DNA from: Talinum fruticosum
Lineage: Eukaryota > Streptophyta > Magnoliopsida > Caryophyllales > Talinaceae
Direction of reading: 5' to 3'
DNA length: 64,000 nucleotides
NCBI GenBank assembly: GCA_021018815.1
Contig: JAITYX010000042.1
Span: 3,669,501 to 3,733,500 of the forward strand
The position numbers and the translations under genes were made by a program. Shown here one piece after another: positions 12,330 to 30,659 of this stretch; position 1 is the stretch's first letter; each line of letters starts with the position of its first letter. Under the pieces are notes generated by a model. That model was not told the origin of the DNA, made no database searches, and saw nothing but the letters and a program-made list of their open reading frames with translations.

Positions 12330-14490
12330 TAGGTTCTCCTATTCATTCAACTATGCAACCTCCTATATACTCTTCTATTAATGTCATTACAAAACCCTTT
12401 AAAATTAATAAAGAATATTTAAGAGAAGATTTTAATTCAATTAAGAATAAAGATAAAAAAGACTGATTTTTATCTCATTTTGATTTAACAGCTCAAGCAT
12501 TCATAAGGCAAGAATGCTATTCATTAATGGAAAGAATTGAATGTAATAATTCTATTCTTTACCTAGCGGACCATATTTGCTTCGAAAATAATCTACCGAG
12601 ATCCTCTTGGTATTAAAAAAATTAATACTAATCAAAATCTTAATAAGAAATGGACGTTATTAAATGGAAATATATTTACTTCCACGACTCCTCCTTTACA
12701 AGAAATTTTAATCCCTACAAATCAATGTCATATTTACGCTACTCCATTTAAAGTAGGAAGAAACGATTCGAGATAATTCTCAAATAGCTTTAAAAGATAT
12801 TAAAAAGGTTTATCATCAAAACAATTATACTAATCAAGTCTTACATGCGGTATCTTAACAAGTTAATATGGTTTCTACTCAAATAAAAACAATATCCAAA
12901 AAGGAAGATATTGACTTATTATCCAAAAATTAGAAAGTTTAGATTTAAATAGAGAGTTAATAAAACCCGGATTCTTAGATGATATTTCATCTCCTCTCAC
13001 TAAATTCAATAGGAACAAAAATCTAGAAATTCCGGATAACCCATTAATTAAAAAGATAAATGATAAATTAAAACAAGCAACTAGTTCAAGTAGTACTTGT
13101 TAATGTTTTAGATATTTCTCAAGTAGATCAAGACATAATTAATATCAATAAAATCTTTAATAAAAAAGAAATTCCTTATTATTCTAGAAGCACTCCTCCG
13201 GATCTTCAACTAGAATCAATCAAATCGGTTATTACGAAGCTTTTGACGGTACTTCCATCTATGAATGGAATATAGATGGAAAATCCGAACATAAAGTATT
13301 AATTATTCTCCATAGGATGATGATGACATATGCTTGCCTAAACATCCAAAGGTGCTCTAAAAACTCAAGCTTTTGATTTACTAGTTTCGGGTTTCACCGG
13401 ATCATTAAAATCTTGGTTGGATAATTACATGAAAGACGAAGAATGTCCGAGTCTCAAAAACCATAAAGAAGTCTGTCTATACTCTAGTCCATACAATAAT
13501 TGTTAATCTTTTAGGAACTCCAAAAGATATGTGAGGCGATCAAGAAATTTTATTAACATATTTAAGATGTCTTACTCTATAAGATTACAACTGGTATAAA
13601 GATACTTATTTCACATATCTATTAAAAAGACAAGATTGTCGTCAACCATATTGGAAAGAAAAATTCATTTCAGGATTACCAACTTTATTTTCTCAAAGGA
13701 TATTCAATAAATGAAAAGAAGTCACGGGTAAAGATTCAATTCTTTATGATCAAGTTACATTCGGACAATTATTAGGATTTATTAAAAAGGAAAGTATTTC
13801 TTTATGCAATGAACTAAAATTACAAGCAAGATATTCAACGAGATAAAGCTGCTACACGAAAAGAGTTAGGTTCTTTTTGTGAAATTTTTGCCTTCCAAAA
13901 ATTGAAGCTCCTTACGTTAAAAAAGAAGAGCAAATCAAGTCAATAAAAAAACTATTTAATCGTACTAATAACAATAAAGCAAATACAACTCCTAAGAAAA
14001 GTATTTCAAAAAGAAAACTACTAATAAAGCCTTAGATTGGGACTAATCACACTACTATGTCCGAAATCAACATCGAATACCGCTTGAGATTTGCTTATGC
14101 TAGCGAGTTTAGAAGGGGAGACACCAAATTTAAACCTATTTTCGTCTACTTTCGAAGGTCAAAAGATTAATCTTGCACAATCTAATCATCTATTTTCATG
14201 GGATTAATAAAGAACAAAATCATAATAAATGCATCTCACAACCCCGATTAAAACTTAAATTATTTTCATAACAAAGTTCTAATCGCTCACAACGTCATTT
14301 TAGGTAAGTTTTCATCTTTCGATGTCCATAAAACCCTAATAAAAGCATATGAGTCCTATCTCGAGGCAATCAATGAAAAAGTGATGAACGAAGTGAATTC
14401 TAACCTAGCAAGCATAGAAGAATTCAATTGGTACTCAATTCATGATTATCAAGGCATAATAGGGATCAATCCCAACCTAAGTAGATAAAT
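12330..14490 (+). mobile_element. Degenerate caulimovirid-like (endogenous pararetrovirus) insertion, partial
   Basis: On the plus strand, short in-frame stretches separated by many stops and frameshifts resemble the coat/gag-like part of plant Caulimoviridae polyproteins. Positions: about 13230-13280 (a YEWNIDG-like block), 13370-13440 (a GFTGSLKSW-like block), 13590-13720 (a WKEKFISGLP-like block) and 13740-13830 (a SLCNELKL-like block), followed by a Lys-rich segment to about 14030. Further open stretches to about 14490 may be another viral reading frame. No reverse transcriptase, RNase H, protease or intact zinc knuckle was seen, so only part of a genome is present. It is clearly inactive. 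A gag-like region of an LTR retrotransposon is the main alternative. Confidence 0.55.
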
Positions 14491-14759
14491 TAGCCCCTAA
14501 ACATGATACTAAACAATTAACGGAATTTAGAGAATATAGCCATGAAAAAGCGAAGAGAAATTGTGAAGAAAAGACAAAGAGAAGAAATTACGAATATCGA
14601 AAAAAATTTTTGAAGGAATTCAATCATCCATAAACTTGAACCGAGAAAATCAAATATGAGCGTTCTTGAGTCTCCTCCGAGGTCGCTTCTCAAAAACCCT
14701 AACTAAATTTTAGAATTACGGAAAAAGATGCCTAAAAATTACAATTAGGAAACTTAAAT

Positions 14760-14950
14760 ATCCACGGAAACAGTGGTCGTACGGCCAGAGCAAGGGTCGC
14801 ACGGGGTATCGTGCGAGGTTACGCCATGAGTTTCACACGGCCGTGCGGGTTACGCACGAGGGTGCCGTGCACGACTTCAACTTCCGTAGCTTCTCGCACG
14901 GCCGTGCGAGATGCGCACGAGGGGCCGTGCAACGTCTCTTGATGTGTTTT
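14760..14950. repeat. GC-rich palindrome repeat
   Basis: A sudden GC-rich patch next to the viral relic. Two copies of about 40 bases, starting at about 14834 and 14895 (offset about 61), each centre on a perfect palindrome: CGCACGGCCGTGCG at 14895-14908 and CACGGCCGTG at 14836-14845. Each is followed by a CGCACGAGGG..GCCGTGCA segment. It looks like a structured untranslated or LTR segment of a retroelement; the class cannot be decided by eye. Confidence 0.6.
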
Positions 14951-16447
14951 AGGCTTCTTTCTTGCCTCCTCTTGGGCCCGAACTCTCCTCTTCATCGCTT
15001 TTCATCAAATTTGTCTCGAATCTCTCAAATTTAAGCCAAAAACCTGAAATAAAGAGATTTACAAGCTTAGATGACGATAAGGAGAAAATAAACAAAATTC
15101 AACCCAAAGCTGAATAAATATCATCGAAATCATCACGGAATTGGGTTAAATAATGCCTTAAGCCGATAAAAACGAGGTTTAACACCTTGTAATGGAAATG
15201 TAAGCACCAAAGAGAGGAAATTTACTTAGAAAAGCTATTAGGTCAAAATCAAGAAAGATGGCCTCTCATAGTGTCTGTTGGATGTACCCATCAAATGCCC
15301 TTCTCACTTTACTTGAACAATTGCAAATGCATGCAACTAGAACAAGAATGTACACATCTAAGAATTGACCTACATGAGACCACAAACATGAAGGAAAATA
15401 ACATTAATAGAGAAAGCCACAAAATCAAGCAATCAACTCAATATATGCGTATCAAATCATGATATGAGACAACCAGAATAACAGACAACCCAGTATCACC
15501 AATAGGAATGCATGGCTTCGTAGTAGAGTAACACAGACTACATAGTATCGATGCCAGTTAACCTGTAATTACCTCATTCCTTCAAGCCACATGAATGGTG
15601 CATCTCAACCTACAGAACTTCACATGCTCTCTATCTTTAAAGGGAGAAGAAATATGTCTTAGGAGTAGGAGGCATGGTTAAGAATACCAGAAAGGAGTAA
15701 CAGGAAGTTTTTCTCAATCGGCAAAGCATCAAGTGATTAGGACCGTTTCAGTTTTGGGTCACCCTTGCGTTGAGGAATAGGACACTGAAAGCTTAGTTAC
15801 AAGTAGTATGACTTTGCAATAAGAGGCCAACTACAATGGAAAAAAAAAAATGCTACACAAAACAAGAGTTCTCTGAGTTGAGAAAGGGCAACATAAGTGA
15901 ACATAGCAAGATTTATTACCTCTCAAATCCAGCTTCTTTAGAAGTCTCTTTTACAAGCTATAATCTGTTGTGACATCTTAAAAATCATAGGATCTAGAAC
16001 CAAACATCATGAGGAAGCATCTCTTTTAGAAACAATAAGAATTACGAATTGCTTAGAAATTTAATTCAGATTTCTCAAAAATAAGATATTGTCCCCTAGT
16101 TTTATTCAAAATGCATAGCAGTTATACATGTCCAATAATAGGCATACGCTCTACCAATAACGAAGTCTACATTGCTAAAACTACAACAAATTACAATCTC
16201 GGGAAAAGTGGTATAAAAATGGTGAGGGGAAAATGGATGGATCTTGTACAGCTTAGAATGCTCAAACGATGTCCGGTTATCCTAAACCTCCCCATCATAG
16301 AAAGGCAATCATTCTCATTATGAGGCATCACCCAGATACATAAATAGGAGATGACTGGGGCAATGAACAGATAGACGGGCAAAACAATTATGCGAATCAA
16401 TGAACAAGAATTTGACGAATCCTTCAGTGGCACAAAAACTCAACAGA
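14951..16447. other. Intergenic region downstream of the epimerase gene
   Basis: Includes the probable 3' UTR of the minus-strand epimerase gene. No other gene is recognised. I specifically looked here for the missing RPS18 first exon on the minus strand and did not find it. Confidence 0.35.
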
Positions 16448-17762
16448 TCATTCCACTCTTTTCTTCCCTGATTTGTAGTAACTTACATACCATCTGACAA
16501 ACTTCTTCAACCCTGTCTGAAGATCTGTGGTGGGCTTATACTCGAGCTCTCTCTGAGCTCGACTGATGTTGGCATGTGTGTATTGCACATCACCGTTCCT
16601 AGGCAATTTCATCATCATCCTATTCGCCTTCACTTTCAAGAGCCTCTCCAATATGGAAACAAGATCAGAAACGGGCATGGGCGAGGTGTTCCCCAAATTG
16701 AACACCCTCAACTGAGCAGGACCAGTTTTCTTACCCCCACTACCAGTACTCTTCTTAGCAGTATCCAATGCCCCTAAACACCCCTTCACAATGTCATCAA
16801 TGTAGGTGAAATCACGGGCAACAGTCCCATGATTCCGGGCCTCAAAGATCGGGATTGATTTCCCCTTCAATATATCCTTAGTAAAAAGAAGTATGCCATA
16901 TCTGGTCTACCCCAAGGTCCATAAACAGTAAAGAACCTCAACCCAGTAAGGGAAAGTCCATAAATATGGTTATAAGTGTGTGCAATTTCCTCCCCAGCTT
17001 TTTTAGTTGCAGCATATAAACTAGCAGGTTGATCAGTCCTATCCTTCTCAGAGAAGGGCACCTTAGTATTCAAACCATAAATAGAACTAGATGATGCCCA
17101 AACAATTGCAGGTTGGGGATTTGCAGATTTACAAACTTCAAGCAAATTGACAAATCCAGCAATATTACTATGGACATAAGAGCCAGGGTTTTGCATAGCA
17201 TACCTAACCCCAGCTTGGGCAGCCAAATGCATAACATGAGTAAAGGGAACCACCTCAAAGAGCTTCTTCAAAAGGGCTTCATCATTGATATCTCCTTCAA
17301 CAATGAATATACCACTTCTTTCTAACAAACCTTGCCTTGCCCTCTTCAATGAAGGATCATAGTAGTCATTGAAATTATCAAAACCAAGAACCCCATCCCC
17401 CTTTTCTTAAGGGCAGCAGAGACATGGGTACCCACAAAACCGGCCGCCCCGGTAACCAAGACCGAAATCCCATTTGGGGCCCGGATTTTGGCGGAGCTCC
17501 GGACTTGTTTCTCCCATTCGGGTGCGCCCCATGAGACGGTCCGGAGCGATCTGCGAGAGGAATCGGGCTGGGAGGAAATGGCGGAAAAATTGGATGGAGA
17601 ATAGCCGAAGAAGAACATCAAAATGAGGCCTAGAAAAACTAAGGACCAAAATGTGAGCTTTGCAAAAGGGGATGAATGCCATCGAAGACGGTGATGAATG
17701 AAAGGAGATTTGTTCATCTTGAACTTTCCTGGGATTGATGGGGCACTATCTAGATGAGGCAT
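16448..17762 (-). CDS. GAE: UDP-glucuronate 4-epimerase (GAE type), two frameshifts
   Basis: Interconverts UDP-glucuronate and UDP-galacturonate in the Golgi, supplying pectin synthesis. The gene is intronless, as is usual for this family, and its span fits about 437 residues. The N-terminus from ATG 17760-17762 has a short cytosolic part and one membrane anchor (LTFWSLVFLGLILMFFFGYS). Then come the NAD-binding GAAGFVGTHV motif, the catalytic YAATK in SLYAATKKAGEE, FFTVYGPWGRPDMAYF, and a C-terminus ending near WYVSYYKSGKKRVE. The frame shifts twice: in the C-run 17397-17401 (five where six are expected) and in the A-run 16883-16887 (five where six are expected). Both are single missing bases in homopolymers with perfect family sequence on each side, so assembly error is likelier than pseudogenisation. 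As I recall, the Arabidopsis relative in this block is GAE4 (At2g45310). Confidence 0.9.
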
Positions 17763-20391
17763 TGCTTCATCTAAAATAGGGTTGGCTCAGAATGAATCAG
17801 CCTTCCTCTTTCCCTTTGATTTCCTCCTCCCAACCCCATAAACTAATATGAAAATTCAGGCAAAATTTGTTTTTCCTGGGTTTTGCTAGGAATTGAGTTT
17901 TGGTATCTGGGTTTTGCTTAAAATGTGAGATTTTGGCGGAAAAATTGGAACTTTCTTTTTCTTTTTCTTTCTTTTCTTTTTAATGGTTCTGAGGTGTTTT
18001 GATTCTGCTCCTTTCCCTCTCTTATTTCTGCCTCTTTCCCTCTCTCTCTCTCCCTCCCTGTTTTCTTTTACTGAGTGGTAATGGAGTTGAAGATAAGGGA
18101 AACCCAAAGAATGAGAGGAAAAGGGGAGGAGGATAATGGTGGGGGAATCTTCTGGTTTCTTGGAGAGGTTGTTGGCTTGGCGGTGGGGAGAGAGAGAGAG
18201 ATTTTGGGATGGAGTTCCAAGAGGCAAAGATGTGGAAAATTTGATTTTAATTATGGTAGAGAGAGAAGGGGAATTTTTGAAATAATTTTGGAAAAATTAG
18301 GGAGACCCATAAATCATAAAACAGTCAAAAGGATAGTTAAAAAAAAGAAATTTTTTTCTATTTTAATTTTATTTTTTGGCCCCACATTTTGATTAATTAA
18401 TCAAGGGTTAAACAAAGAAGGAGTTACATTAATGCTTTGATTTGCTAAAAATAACAACTCTCAAGTCAAAATTACATAATTTATGAGTAAAAATGAGAAA
18501 CAAACAGAATGATTAGAGGCATATAATCCTGATTTATTCAGCTGAATTTGGGTGTAATTTGATTGGCTGTAATAGCCTTGAAATTAGGCCTTTTCTATTA
18601 TGCTTTTGAGCTCCCAAAGAAAAAAATAATGTGAGGATGATCTTTAATTGCCCATTTGGGTGGGATTAACAAATCTTAGAATATTTTAGGCTATTTAGAG
18701 ATTATAGTTTTCCTTAAAAATTGGAAAAAATCTAGGCATAATGGGTAATTTTTTTAGTTTTTTTATTAAAAAATATTTATTTTAGAACTCAGTATTTTTA
18801 ATGATAACTAATCTTCTTCAAAAAATCAGCCCAATACAGATTGAGATGTTAACGAACTCACCCTAATAAAGACTAGAATATAAGTTCGAATCTCACACTT
18901 GTGTTTGAATTTTATCTGTTGATATTTGATACTGCGTTTTTAAAATGTAATATTTTAAAATAAAAATATTAAATATTCCAACCTTTTTCCACACTAAATC
19001 AAAAATATAAAATCCCTATTATTGAATCCTCCTATCCCTCCCTTCCCCTTAAATTTATTCTTTTCCAATTAATAATGAATGCAACCTTTATTTGGCATTT
19101 TCCAGATTAATTTGTTTGCCTAAACAAGATATATCTTGAGCTTAAAGTTTTTCACCAAATGTTGTACTACTAGAAATTATGTGGGCATGCATTTTATATG
19201 CCAACTTATCACAACATGAAAAAAAAGAAAAATTCAATAAATTTACATATATTATATGTATATTTATAATATACTGAAACTAATATATAGTCCGTTCGAC
19301 TTTGTAAGATCCAATTTTTAAAAATATTGTAGAGCAATAGTAGGTTTTTTTAATCTTTAAATATTTATATATTGAGTTTTTAAAGTTAAATCGTGAAATG
19401 TTGAGAAGTTTTGTAGGATGGTGGTTAGATTTGAATTAAAACTTGTCTACAAGTTAGATTATCTTGAATGTAATCGATTAGTACTCTATTATCTTGGCTT
19501 ATGAGTAAAGTGTCATTATGATCAAGTAAAAGTTAGACAAAGATGTTGATTAAAAAAATTAGACAAAGATAGAGTAGTATTTTATAATAAACCATAACAC
19601 ATATGGCTAATTTGGTTTTTTTTTTTTGGAGGGGGTTGGGAAGCAAACCAATGTCTTAGCATTTTTTATTGTTTCTTTTGTTTTTGTTCCTCGATTATTA
19701 AATAAGCCATTAGCAAAGAGATAGATAGCTACCACCACATACACCGCCAACTAGGTAGGCGTTAAGGGCAACAAACCATGTTAATTTCGGGTTTGACAAT
19801 TTGAATCTGAGTTGTTTGAATTTGTGACAATTTGGATATCAACAATCAAACAATTAGGTTCAAACATTCAGACAATTAAATTTGTATAATTTCTGTCCAA
19901 ATTTTTCAAAAATTTAGATCAAAAGGTTACACATACTCAAACATTTGAATACAAGTGGGATTTGAATTTGGATCTAGTCGATGTGAAGTTGGGATATGAT
20001 GCTTTTGTCCTGACCAAATTTACACCAACGCTATTTTCCCAATCTTTTTTTAGAATTATTTTTCTTATCCCCTCTGATGGTAAAATATTCACAAAGGCAA
20101 TTTTACAGGCCACCTGGTCACAACCAAAAAGAACACAAATTACCAAGAATTCCGTCAAAAATCTTGTTATTATCTTCCCCCTTGTTTTGATCTCCAAAAA
20201 AAAAAAAAAAACCTTCTTATTATCTTGTAATTAACTGATACATAACAATTTCTAGTACATGATAAAGTTAAAAGTCTTACAGAGTAGTACAAAGAATAAG
20301 CCGATGGTTCAAGGAGAAAACATATTTAACCTCTAGTGATCAATCAAATCCCTTCCCTGTATTCTTCTTATAATCTCAAAGATGGTGATTC
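17763..20391. other. Intergenic region, epimerase 5' side to EPSPS 3' side
   Basis: The first part (to about 18300) is the epimerase 5' flank, with pyrimidine-rich stretches on the minus strand (18190-18205, GA on plus) typical of plant leaders. The rest is AT-rich. A T-tract followed by GGAGGGGG lies at 19616-19640. No other gene is recognised; the open frames at 19937-20234 have no family signature. Confidence 0.35.
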
Positions 20392-27161
<6,770 letters not shown>

Positions 27162-30100
27162 TTTCTCGTTCTATCTCTCTATCTCTCGTGGTTGTGATGG
27201 GTAGTTTGGAGAGGGAGATGGAGGGAATGTGGTAGGCCTTAGCAGAGGAGAGAGAATAAGAGTTTGTATAGCAATCCTGGGAAGGGAGAAGGAGAAATGG
27301 GGATAGAGCTCACCAACCAAATGCCCCACTGCCAAGAGAGAAGAGGGTTGGTGTGCTAATGGTGTTTTCTTTTCTTTCCCTTTTTTTCTTTGCTCTTTCT
27401 TCCTTGTAAATATTAATACCAAAATAGCTTTGTGTTTTTTAAAAAAAAAACTTAAGAGTTTTCTTTTTATTTTTCTTTAAAAAATATACTAGTATGAAAG
27501 TAATGGGTATTCGAATTACGTTTATCCATAAGTACATTTATCGTCTTCTTAAAAGTAAAATCACAAAATAAAATAAAATTTTATCGAAGTAATTTTTTTA
27601 ATTGTATATATATTTGTTGTCTAGTTGAAATGATCAAACAAAATTCAACTTTATTCACCTAATATCACTTACCATGATTATTATAATTCACTTACCCACT
27701 TGTCATATATATATATATATATATATAACTTAGATTTCTTTTTACCTTTACTTGCAACTCATACTTTTATTTTACTATGATATACAACAAGTTTTTAATC
27801 ATAATTTATTATTTGAAAACAATGTGCTCCAATTTTTCTTCGCTTTTGGAGAATCCACATAACAAATTCTCCTTTTCTTCCATAATTGAAAAGTTATTAT
27901 TTTTCAAGATCTACTAAAATTTAAAAAAATATACTTTAATAAAAAGGTTCTCTTTAGAAAAGTTCTATGAAAAATATGATTTGATCCTCTTAAAAAATTG
28001 CTAAAAACATACCAATTTTGGCTAATCCATAAAAAACATTGATTTGATCCTCTATATAATTCATTTTTTTCAAAAAAAATGGATAACTTGGTGATATAAC
28101 ATTTGAAAGATTAAATTATTGCTTAAAACATGATGTTTCATGAATCATTTCATCTCAAGCTCACCAAACCCCCTTTGCCCTTGAATTGGAAAATCCCTAA
28201 CTTTTAGTTAGGTGGAGCTCCTCTCCTTTGGTTGCTATTTGCTAGGTTGGTTGGGGGTTGTTTTTTTCTTTAGGTAAAACAAATTTGTGGGGCTTTCTTC
28301 AATCTCTCTTTTTTCAGCCATTTTATCATATATGCTTATCCCATATAGCAAATAGCACCATCACAAAATCCAATATCATTTTAGTTTAGACCATACTTTA
28401 GCATCTTGAACACATTGGCTTAAATTTAACTCATAGTAACCTTTTGCTCTATGCATGAGTAGAACTATGTGGAGGCTAACGGTGGCTTGAAACACCATTA
28501 TGCCCGAGAAAGATGTTTATTAGTTGCTGATAAATATTTTTAACGTACGTATTGAGACACCCATAAGACAAGTTACAAGGATTCAAAGAACAATCGTACA
28601 CATAGAGGGACCCCATTATTTAAATTCTTCGTTTCGCCATATTCTAATAAAAATGAATAGAAAAATAAACAATACCAATAAAATAAATAAGTAACTTGTG
28701 AATGAGATGGGCTGAACTCCATTGTTATTTTATTAAATTGAGACCCATCTTTGTATCAAGTTATTTTAAATCTTAAATTTTCAATTTAAGGGCTTGAATG
28801 AGACCTTTCATTTAAATTATCACTTATCCAAAAATAAATTGTAGTATTTCTTTGACCGTTTTATTTTTCGCTATTATATATAATAATTTATGTGATTTTT
28901 AAAAATTCTACATGTATCTTTTTTTTTTTTTTCGAACTATCAAGTATTATTCAAGTGCATGTACCTTACAAACATATAAAGAATAAATCATACAAAAATG
29001 ATATGAATGGATCACTGGAAATACACCCCCACCTTTTCTTTTGGAGAGAGATCACATAATTAATGAATTAATTAGCAATAAATAAAGAGCTTAATTAGAA
29101 TATGATGACAATATGGGAAATTAAAAAACTAGCAAGATTATAGAGAATATAGGAATTATGTAGGAAAAGAATATGCCCTTTTTGTTTTGAATCAACAAAT
29201 TATAGCCATCCATATTATACCCACCAACCAAAGCACACAGAATAGGCTGCTCCTCTCTTGCTGCTCCAGTCAATAATAAAATGCCCAACAACTACACTAG
29301 AAATACTTGAGTTATATATATATATATATATATAATTGAAATTCTTTTTCAAACAAATTATCTATTATTAAAATTAAATTACTCTAAAGCAAGGTTTTGT
29401 AACGGTAAATTCATCCAAATGAGACCTATAAAAAAATACATATGATGATACAAATGATTACATGAATAAAATTCTTTATAAATAAGCTTATTAAAATTCA
29501 TAACATAAAATGGTACGTACATTATATGTTAGATGTTATTCTCCGCTCGTTTTTTTTTTTTTTTTTTTTTTTTTGGAGATGCCACCCTCCTACTTGATAC
29601 ACTAATAATAATTAGATCTCATTTAAACAAAAAATAATAATCAGAAAATGAAGTTATATTGAATGATGAAAGCCAAAGCAAAACCTACCCTCTTCTTCCT
29701 TCCATGCTTTTTTCTTGTTGAAGTGAAGGAAACAGCCATTTGGCTTACCTACTCCTTTCTCAGATAGCAACGCAGCCACTTCTTCACACTCACTCCTCAC
29801 CTACCCCCACAAAATCCAATCCAATTCCAAATCCATATATTTTTTAAGGGTCACCATCTTTTTTTGTGAGGACCCCCTTTTTGTTTTTGGCAAAACTAAA
29901 TGGGGCTTCAGAAATTCCTACCTTTTTTCTATAAGAATCTCAACATTTGTAGTGCTAATTAATTATATTGTTAGCATAGTATTTTAATGTTGGTGAAAAC
30001 TGACCTACTGACCAAGTTGAGAAAATCTTTTGTATAATTTAATTATTAATGATTGTTATTAAGTTTAACTCGTATAAGTTTTTGAAGTGTGCGAAAACTA

Positions 30101-30659
30101 GCATAAATGACAATGTGAAGTATACGGAATGTAGGTTGTCTTACCTCTGCTGCTAAAAGGCTAGAGACACAAAACTCAAAAGGTTAAAACAATACAAAGG
30201 GCCAAAAGCTTCCCAAGCTAGGGATTTCACAGCCATAAATAAAACTAACAGCATGAGCAAATAATGAAGGGGTTCATCAGAAGGGTTAGACCAAGAGAAG
30301 TGAGAACAATGCACAATCTCAACTTTGCCCATTATAACTCCATGTTCATAAGAAGAATGAAAACTTGTGAAAAAAACAGAAGTTGATGTGTCACCAAATA
30401 GCAAAAACTACTAGAGTTTTACAACAATCCAAAGGCTCATACAAATCATTAGAATCTGTGGACAATTTCTTTAGCTTCAACACAGCTCGAGGTTCATGTG
30501 TAGCTGGCTCAACTGGCTTTTAGGGGAATAAACACTAACTTATTCTCTTGTTATTTTGAGATGAGAAAAACCAGCATATTACCAAGAATTCCGTGTTCTA
30601 ACTATCTTGACAAAATCCTGAAAAGCCGGGTGCCAAAAATCATGAAAGATGGACGGTGT
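27162..30659. other. Intergenic region, EPSPS 5' side to transketolase 1 3' side
   Basis: 27162 to about 27420 is the EPSPS leader and promoter side, pyrimidine-rich when read on the minus strand (CTCTCTCC-type runs near 27170-27260). Beyond it the DNA is AT-rich, with (AT)n microsatellites at about 27703-27728 and 29311-29333 and a T-run of about 24 bases near 29551-29573. The transketolase 3' UTR occupies the end. No other gene is recognised. Confidence 0.35.

Noticed and set aside
12242..12466. Open frame with a long Tyr-Ile repeat
   Set aside because: It is a translation of the (TA)n microsatellite.
16191..16433. Minus-strand open frame of 80 codons next to the epimerase gene
   Set aside because: It lies in the probable 3' UTR after a clear stop at 16448-16450 and has no recognisable motif.
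30153..30404. Minus-strand open frame downstream of transketolase 1
   Set aside because: It follows the transketolase stop codon and is most likely 3' UTR; no conserved motif.
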